From: Flavobacteriales bacterium UBA720
GTDB lineage: Bacteria > Bacteroidota > Bacteroidia > Flavobacteriales > Weeksellaceae
NCBI GenBank assembly: GCA_002297505.1
Contig: DBLQ01000018.1
Location: forward strand, 43,565-53,079
Reading direction: 5' to 3'
DNA length: 9,515 bases
The position numbers and the translations under genes are program-made. Position 1 is the first letter of the stretch. Each line of letters opens with the position of its first letter. The notes beneath the pieces were generated by a model that was not told where the DNA came from, did no database searches, and saw only the letters and a list, made by a program, of their open reading frames with translations. Of the stretch, positions 5,583-9,515 are shown one piece after another.

Positions 5583-5906
5583 ATGGAATTGAGTCTTGGA
5601 GAAATGCTGGTAATTGCACTGGCGATTGTCGTATTGTTCGGTCCGGATAAGCTGCCGGAGATTGCCCGCGGACTGGGTCAGGGTGTGCGCAAGATGCGCG
5701 GCGCCGTGGAAGACATCAAAACCGAAATTATGAAAGAAGCGGACAATCCTGTTTCTGAAATCAAACGCGAAATCGAAAAGGTGAAGCAGTCCGCACAGGA
5801 TTATAATCCATTGGCTGAAAAGCAGAAAATAGATTATCAAAACGATACAACACCAAAAATTGACCTTTCCGAAGATGACGCGCACGAAGGTCCTGTAAGC
5901 AGATAG
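5583..5906 (+). CDS. tatA: Sec-independent protein translocase TatA/TatE-type subunit
   Basis: A 107-residue protein of the twin-arginine translocation system, which exports folded proteins across the inner membrane together with TatC. It has the complete TatA architecture: a very short N-terminus, one hydrophobic helix at about 5-19, the FGPDKLPEIARGLG hinge at 19-32, a long amphipathic helix with many K/R/E residues (about 33-75), and an acidic, polar tail likely to be disordered. The FGP hinge and the length favour TatA over TatB, although Bacteroidota often have one TatA/B-like protein and the distinction is soft. No tatC lies in the window. Only one base separates its TAG stop from the ATG of the PAP2 gene, so the two are probably co-transcribed and translationally coupled. 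Confidence 0.92.
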   Translation: MELSLGEMLVIALAIVVLFGPDKLPEIARGLGQGVRKMRGAVEDIKTEIMKEADNPVSEIKREIEKVKQSAQDYNPLAEKQKIDYQNDTTPKIDLSEDDAHEGPVSR

Positions 5907-5907
5907 T

Positions 5908-6462
5908 ATGAACGGGCTGATAGAAAAAGACCAGGAACTTCTGCTGTTTCTCAATGGACTTGGCAGCACAACGTTTGATCCTTTTTGGCTTCTGGTCACC
6001 GGTAAATGGTTCTGGATTCCGTTTTATGTGATATTGCTTTACCTGGTTTATAAAAGTGTTCCGCTTAGAAAGCTCATTTTCGTTTTAATTTTTATTGCAA
6101 TTGGCATTACCATTTCTGACCAACTGGCCAGCGTTTTCAAACATGGTGTGGAGCGTCTGAGGCCATGCCAGGAGACCGCCGTTCTGGCGAAAATGCGTTT
6201 TGTAATCTGTGGCGGCAAATATGGATTTTATTCTGCTCACGCGTCCAGTGCCTTTTTCCTTTTCAGTTTTCTTTCGATTCTGATTGGGAAGCATTACAAA
6301 TATCTGTCAGCCATTTTACTGGTTTGGGCGCTTATCGTTTCATACAGCCGCATCTACGTTGGCGTGCATTATCCGGGCGACGTGCTTTTCGGAGCAGGTG
6401 TAGGGTTTCTCTTAGGCGGCTTTATGGCCAATCTTGCCAAGAAAGTTTTGGCGCGGAAATGA
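5908..6462 (+). CDS. PAP2-family membrane phosphatase
   Basis: A 184-residue integral membrane phosphatase of the PAP2/type 2 phosphatidic acid phosphatase superfamily, with about five to six hydrophobic helices. The three catalytic motifs are visible: K-x6-RP at 78-86 (KHGVERLRP), a PSGH-type motif at 108-111 that reads YSAH, and SR-x5-H-x3-D at 147-158 (SRIYVGVHYPGD) with the nucleophile H154. The family removes phosphate from lipid phosphates such as undecaprenyl diphosphate or phosphatidic acid, with the active site on the periplasmic side; the substrate here is unknown. Two cysteines, C87 beside motif 1 and C101 in CGGKYGF just before motif 2, sit close to the active site and could pair. 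It follows tatA by one base, probably in one operon. A 7-bp repeat begins 15 bases after its TGA. Confidence 0.88.
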   Translation: MNGLIEKDQELLLFLNGLGSTTFDPFWLLVTGKWFWIPFYVILLYLVYKSVPLRKLIFVLIFIAIGITISDQLASVFKHGVERLRPCQETAVLAKMRFVICGGKYGFYSAHASSAFFLFSFLSILIGKHYKYLSAILLVWALIVSYSRIYVGVHYPGDVLFGAGVGFLLGGFMANLAKKVLARK

Positions 6463-6476
6463 GCTCTGAGCGATAA

Positions 6477-6525
6477 GGTTTGAGGTTTAAGGTTCAAGGT
6501 CTGAGATTCGAGGTTGGAGATTCAA
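6477..6525. repeat. 7-bp tandem repeat, seven units
   Basis: Seven consecutive heptamers with no gaps: GGTTTGA, GGTTTAA, GGTTCAA, GGTCTGA, GATTCGA, GGTTGGA, GATTCAA. The consensus is GGTTYRA. It lies in the 147-bp gap between the convergent PAP2 and rlmH genes. I see no standard hairpin terminator in the same gap. Confidence 0.88.
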
Positions 6526-6609
6526 AACAGTTTGATGAAAAACAAAGGGTCTAAAAATCGCAGGACTCCACACTGGTCATTTTCACCTAACATCCAACAT
6601 CTTACTTAC

Positions 6610-7083
6610 TCAATCATTATGATAAGGCTTGCCCTGCAGGATTGTGGCAGCACGGTAGATTTGCTCTACAAAAAACAGACGTATCATCTGGTGTGTGAAG
6701 GTCATCTTGGATAAAGACATTTTTTCGTTGGCTCTCTGATAAATCTCATCGGAGAAGCCGTAAGCACCGCCAATAAGAATATTCACTTTTTTAACAGAAC
6801 TTCCCATCCAATGATCAATTTTTTCTGAGAATTCTCGGCTTGTGAACTGTTTGCCCTTCTCGTCCAGGAGGATCACCAGGTCAGAACTCTCGATGTGGTT
6901 TTGGAACAATTTGGCTTCCTCTTTTTTCAGCTGTTCCGGCGTAAGATTTTTAGCGTTCTTAATATCAGGAATTTCCAGCATTTCGAAGTTCCAATGCTTG
7001 GGAATCCTGGGTATGTAGTATCTGATGAGAGAGACCATCTCTTTATCATCCGTTTTCCCGATGCAGATTAAATTAATACGCAT
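6610..7083 (-). CDS. rlmH: 23S rRNA (pseudouridine1915-N3)-methyltransferase RlmH
   Basis: A 157-residue cytoplasmic SPOUT-class methyltransferase, full length for the family. RlmH is a dimer that uses S-adenosylmethionine to methylate pseudouridine 1915 in helix 69 of 23S rRNA in assembled 70S ribosomes. Family hallmarks are present in order: LDEKGK (73-78), IGGAYGF (104-110) in the SAM-binding trefoil knot, SLSKMTFTHQMIR (123-135) and the C-terminal YRA (143-145) with GKPYHND at the very end. The start ATG at 7083 gives MRINLICIGKT, the typical N-terminus. The gene is divergent from the YihY/BrkB gene across 30 bp and has a TATCTTTG box 17 bases upstream of its start. Confidence 0.95.
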   Translation of the reverse strand: MRINLICIGKTDDKEMVSLIRYYIPRIPKHWNFEMLEIPDIKNAKNLTPEQLKKEEAKLFQNHIESSDLVILLDEKGKQFTSREFSEKIDHWMGSSVKKVNILIGGAYGFSDEIYQRANEKMSLSKMTFTHQMIRLFFVEQIYRAATILQGKPYHND

Positions 7084-7087
7084 TTAC

Positions 7088-7095
7088 TATATTTG
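7088..7095 (+). promoter_or_regulatory. Possible -7 box of the YihY/BrkB gene (TATATTTG)
   Basis: TATATTTG is an exact match to TAnnTTTG and ends 18 bases before the ATG at 7114. It lies inside the 30-bp divergent gap, next to the opposing rlmH box. A -33 element would lie inside rlmH and is not convincing. Confidence 0.5.
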
Positions 7096-7100
7096 TGGGG

Positions 7101-7108
7101 CAAAGATA
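7101..7108 (-). promoter_or_regulatory. Possible -7 box of rlmH (TATCTTTG)
   Basis: The minus strand reads TATCTTTG, an exact match to TAnnTTTG, with 17 bases between it and the rlmH ATG. It is only five bases from the opposing box at 7088-7095. Confidence 0.5.
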
Positions 7109-7113
7109 AATGA

Positions 7114-8052
7114 ATGGCAAAAAAAATAAAGCGTTTTTTCCTCAATATCAAGAACTTTTTCGATGGCATCCATATTCCCGTTCTCGGGATTTCGTTATGG
7201 AAAATGTTTTCGATCTATTCGGATGCTATTTTTAAGAATCCTTTGGGGCGCCAGGCTGCCAGTATCTCGTGGAGTTTTTTTCTCAGCCTTTTCCCTATGA
7301 TTCTCTTTTTCCTTTCAGTCTTGCCTTTTATGCCGCATTATGACAAGCTTCAGTTCTATATTTTTGAAGTGCTGATGCCTAATATTCTGCCGTCTCATAT
7401 GCAGAGTGATGTAATCGGCTACATCCAGGCGAGTCTAATTCCGAACATGAAGTCCATCAGCAACCTCACCATTCTATTGTCCTTTATATTTGCCACCAAC
7501 GGCTGTTTTTCATTGATCAATGGATTCAACCGCAATACAGAACTGCAGCGGACTTTTGTTAAGGAATACCTCCTGGCGATGCTCATTACCATCTGTTTCC
7601 TATCCTTGGTTTGTCTTTCGATTTTCGGGATTTATTACAGCGAGGTGGTTTTAAAATTATTCAAACCCGCTTACGATATCGGCTGGTTTACAAAAAACCT
7701 GACCAAGATTATCGGATTCATCTCATTTCCGCTATTTTATTTTATTTTGCTCACGCTGTTTTATTGGGTAGGATGCATCAAAATAACAAGAATCCGCGAA
7801 GCTTTTCCCGGCGCTGTACTTACGACTGTCCTGTTTGTGATTCTCACATACTTTTTTGCGATTTATGTTGCCAATATTGCCAGGTACAACGTGCTATACG
7901 GCTCCATTGGCTCCATCATTCTTGTCATGATTTGGGTCAACGTGAATGTTTTTTTGGTTTTGATGGGAAATGAGCTGAATCTTGCCATCAAAAAAGTAAA
8001 GCTGGAAAAGCTGATCCGTGAAGAATTGACAGCCAGTTCTGTTGAATTATAA
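7114..8052 (+). CDS. YihY/virulence factor BrkB family membrane protein
   Basis: A 312-residue polytopic inner-membrane protein with about six hydrophobic helices after a basic N-terminus (MAKKIKRFFLNIKNFF). It carries family features: RQAASISWSFFLSLFPMILF in the first helix, TNGCFSLINGFNR in the middle, and YGSIGSIILVMIWVNVNVF followed by MGNELNLAI near the end. The family was once annotated as ribonuclease BN, but that assignment was withdrawn; the molecular function is not settled, so no enzymatic role is given. The tail after the last helix is short and charged. The start ATG at 7114 is supported by the TATATTTG box upstream and the MAKK N-terminus. It ends convergently with nhaA, the stop codons being 16 bp apart. 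Confidence 0.9.
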   Translation: MAKKIKRFFLNIKNFFDGIHIPVLGISLWKMFSIYSDAIFKNPLGRQAASISWSFFLSLFPMILFFLSVLPFMPHYDKLQFYIFEVLMPNILPSHMQSDVIGYIQASLIPNMKSISNLTILLSFIFATNGCFSLINGFNRNTELQRTFVKEYLLAMLITICFLSLVCLSIFGIYYSEVVLKLFKPAYDIGWFTKNLTKIIGFISFPLFYFILLTLFYWVGCIKITRIREAFPGAVLTTVLFVILTYFFAIYVANIARYNVLYGSIGSIILVMIWVNVNVFLVLMGNELNLAIKKVKLEKLIREELTASSVEL

Positions 8053-8055
8053 ATC

Positions 8056-8085
8056 TAGGCAAAAATTTTTACCTAATACTTTTTT
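8056..8085 (+). terminator. Weak palindrome with T-run between convergent yihY-like gene and nhaA
   Basis: A 20-base palindrome centred on AAAAATTTTT, flanked by TAGG and CCTA with one mismatched pair (8056-8075), is followed on the plus strand by a run of seven T (8079-8085). It overlaps the end of nhaA. The stem is AT-rich and weak, so a terminator role for the upstream + gene is only possible. Confidence 0.3.
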
Positions 8086-9229
8086 TCATCTTCAAAATAA
8101 AAAATCCTACTGCGCCGGAAAATACCGATGCAAAGAGAATGCTGATTTTGGAAATGCCCTGATATTCCGTCTGATCCGGAAAAGCGAGGAGCGACACGAA
8201 GATAGACATGGTGAAACCAATGCCTGCTAAAAATCCGACACCCATCATATCTTTCCACGTGGAAAATGCCGGGAGTTCTGCCATCCCGAGTCTGATGGCT
8301 AAGAATGACAGGAAGTTGATGCCTAAAACTTTCCCTGCAAACAGACCTAGGATAATGCCCAAACTGAGCGGACTCACAAAATGTTCCAGTATCTGGCTCT
8401 GGATCGTAATGTTCGTGTTGGCTAAAGCAAAAATCGGCATGATGATGAAACTAACAGGAATATGAAGCTTCTGCTCCAGTTTTTCCAATGGCGAGATCTC
8501 GGTCGTAGATACATTTGTGGGAATTGTAAAGGCTAGGATGACGCCTGCAATGGTAGCATGAATTCCGGAATGGTGCATAAAATACCACAGAAAAATTCCC
8601 GGAATCAGGTAGAACCAAATCCTTGTAACGCCTGCTTTGTTCAGAATGATAAGCAGTGCTGTGATTCCGCCGCAGATTGCCAATGAAAGCCAGTCGATCG
8701 AATCGGTGTAAAACAAAGCAATCACTATTATTGCTCCGAGATCATCTACTATGGCCAGTGCGCTCAAAAATATTTTTAATGAGCTTGGAACGCTTTTTCC
8801 CAGCAAAGATATAATCGCGAGCGAGAAAGCAATGTCTGTTGCCATGGGAATGGCCCAGCCATCTTTGTAAACGGTGCTATGATTAAACGCAACAAATATC
8901 AATGCCGGAATTACCATGCCTCCAAGTGCAGCAAATATCGGTAATGCCGCCTTCTTGATGTCGGATAGTTCACCTTCCACCAATTCCCGCTTGATTTCCA
9001 AACCTACCAGCAGAAAAAATATCGACATCAAGCCGTCATTGATCCATACAGATAAAGTATAATTAAGGTGAAAAACTTCAGTTCCCATTCTGGTATCCAG
9101 AAGTGCCTGGAAACCTTTCCCTAAATTACTGTTTGCAATGATTAAAGACGCAATAACACATAGCATCAGGATAACTCCTGAAGTCTTACTACTATGGAAA
9201 AATTTCTGAAAATATTGACTTAACTCCAT
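8069..9229 (-). CDS. nhaA: Na+/H+ antiporter NhaA
   Basis: A 386-residue inner-membrane antiporter, the same size as E. coli NhaA (388). It expels Na+ or Li+ in exchange for protons and serves pH and salt homeostasis. Key residues are intact and almost co-numbered with the E. coli protein: D132 in PMATDIAFS, the ion-binding pair D162-D163 in AIVDDLGAI, and K300 in FAGKVLGI. The late segment GVGFLAGIGFTMSIF is also typical. The protein has about twelve hydrophobic segments and a short basic C-terminus. The start ATG at 9229 (MELSQYFQKFF) lies eight bases after a TATCTTTG box on the minus strand. It is downstream of the RelA/SpoT-type gene on the same strand with a 48-bp gap, so either its own promoter or readthrough could drive it. 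Confidence 0.95.
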   Translation of the reverse strand: MELSQYFQKFFHSSKTSGVILMLCVIASLIIANSNLGKGFQALLDTRMGTEVFHLNYTLSVWINDGLMSIFFLLVGLEIKRELVEGELSDIKKAALPIFAALGGMVIPALIFVAFNHSTVYKDGWAIPMATDIAFSLAIISLLGKSVPSSLKIFLSALAIVDDLGAIIVIALFYTDSIDWLSLAICGGITALLIILNKAGVTRIWFYLIPGIFLWYFMHHSGIHATIAGVILAFTIPTNVSTTEISPLEKLEQKLHIPVSFIIMPIFALANTNITIQSQILEHFVSPLSLGIILGLFAGKVLGINFLSFLAIRLGMAELPAFSTWKDMMGVGFLAGIGFTMSIFVSLLAFPDQTEYQGISKISILFASVFSGAVGFFILKMKKSIR

Positions 9230-9236
9230 AAGAACA

Positions 9237-9244
9237 CAAAGATA
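9237..9244 (-). promoter_or_regulatory. Possible -7 box of nhaA (TATCTTTG)
   Basis: The minus strand reads TATCTTTG, matching TAnnTTTG, seven bases before the nhaA ATG and inside the 48-bp gap after the RelA/SpoT-type gene. No -33 element is obvious. Confidence 0.45.
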
Positions 9245-9277
9245 CAGCTTTCAGAGGAACGATGCAGTTCCGGAACG

Positions 9278-9515
9278 CTAAACGCGTTTTACTTTGGACA
9301 CACCGTTAATTCCTTTCAGTTGCTTGAAAGTTTCTTCCAGCTGGCTTTTGTTTTTCACTTCCAGATTGATGCTGCCGGTGAAAATTCCGTCATTGGAAGC
9401 AATACTCATACTCTTCATATCCATGCTCATATTGTTACTGATGACTGCAGTAATATCGTTGATCATTCCCATGCGGTCCAGACCTTCAATCTCGATTTTG
9501 ATTCGGTTTTTAAAA
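9278..9515 (-). CDS. RelA/SpoT-type (p)ppGpp synthetase/hydrolase, C-terminal ACT domain, partial
   Basis: The last 78 residues of a gene that begins beyond the right edge. The visible part is a complete-looking ACT regulatory domain: a strand FKNRIKIEIEGLDR, a helix MGMINDITAVISN, then strands and a helix ending GINGVSKVKRV at the stop. The IEGLDRxGxxxDIT pattern is what the C-terminal ACT domain of long RelA/SpoT homologues shows; these enzymes make and degrade (p)ppGpp and sense amino-acid starvation on the ribosome. The catalytic domains are outside the window, so RelA and SpoT cannot be told apart. The ATG at 9472 is internal, as the frame stays open through to 9515. nhaA follows on the same strand. 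Confidence 0.88.
   Translation of the reverse strand, partial: FKNRIKIEIEGLDRMGMINDITAVISNNMSMDMKSMSIASNDGIFTGSINLEVKNKSQLEETFKQLKGINGVSKVKRV

Overview
The window looks like chromosomal DNA from a member of the Bacteroidota, most likely class Flavobacteriia near the Chryseobacterium/Kaistella/Epilithonimonas group. Three things support this: the family-level look of the proteins (SecDF tail, TatA, RlmH, a PAP2 phosphatase with a CGGKYGF segment), start regions that carry TAnnTTTG-type -7 boxes instead of Shine-Dalgarno sequences, and intergenic hairpin repeats with a GCTCCTACGGAGC core. The assignment is by recognition only; no search was run.

Layout. Positions 1-350 hold the 3' end of secDF (+) with a clear intrinsic terminator. 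Positions 583-1287 hold an uncharacterised 234-residue helical protein (-) with an internal duplication and its own terminator facing the secDF one. Positions 1288-2887 form a 1.6 kb gene-free stretch: a 21-bp minisatellite of 12 units (1391-1642), then a hairpin-rich array (1710-2621) of 119-bp direct units followed by two 104-bp units in the opposite orientation. Positions 2888-4105 hold an MFS drug/tetracycline-type exporter (+). Positions 4208-5458 hold a ClC-family protein with altered signature motifs (-). Positions 5583-6462 hold tatA and a PAP2 phosphatase, apparently one transcript (+). Positions 6477-6525 hold a 7-bp x 7 repeat. rlmH (6610-7083, -) and a YihY/BrkB membrane protein (7114-8052, +) are divergent across 30 bp. 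nhaA (8069-9229, -) follows, then the 3' end of a RelA/SpoT-type gene (9278-9515, -).

Most genes are housekeeping or membrane-transport functions: protein export (SecDF, TatA), ion homeostasis (ClC, NhaA), envelope lipid phosphatase (PAP2), ribosome modification (RlmH) and stringent response (RelA/SpoT). They do not form one pathway. The accessory-looking part is 350-2887. The best candidate for something undescribed is the repeat array, whose hairpin modules change sequence while staying paired. It resembles REP/REPIN-type non-autonomous repeats rather than a gene system; no transposase, reverse transcriptase or nuclease gene is present here. I see no frameshifted or clearly broken protein gene; two genes are cut by the window edges.
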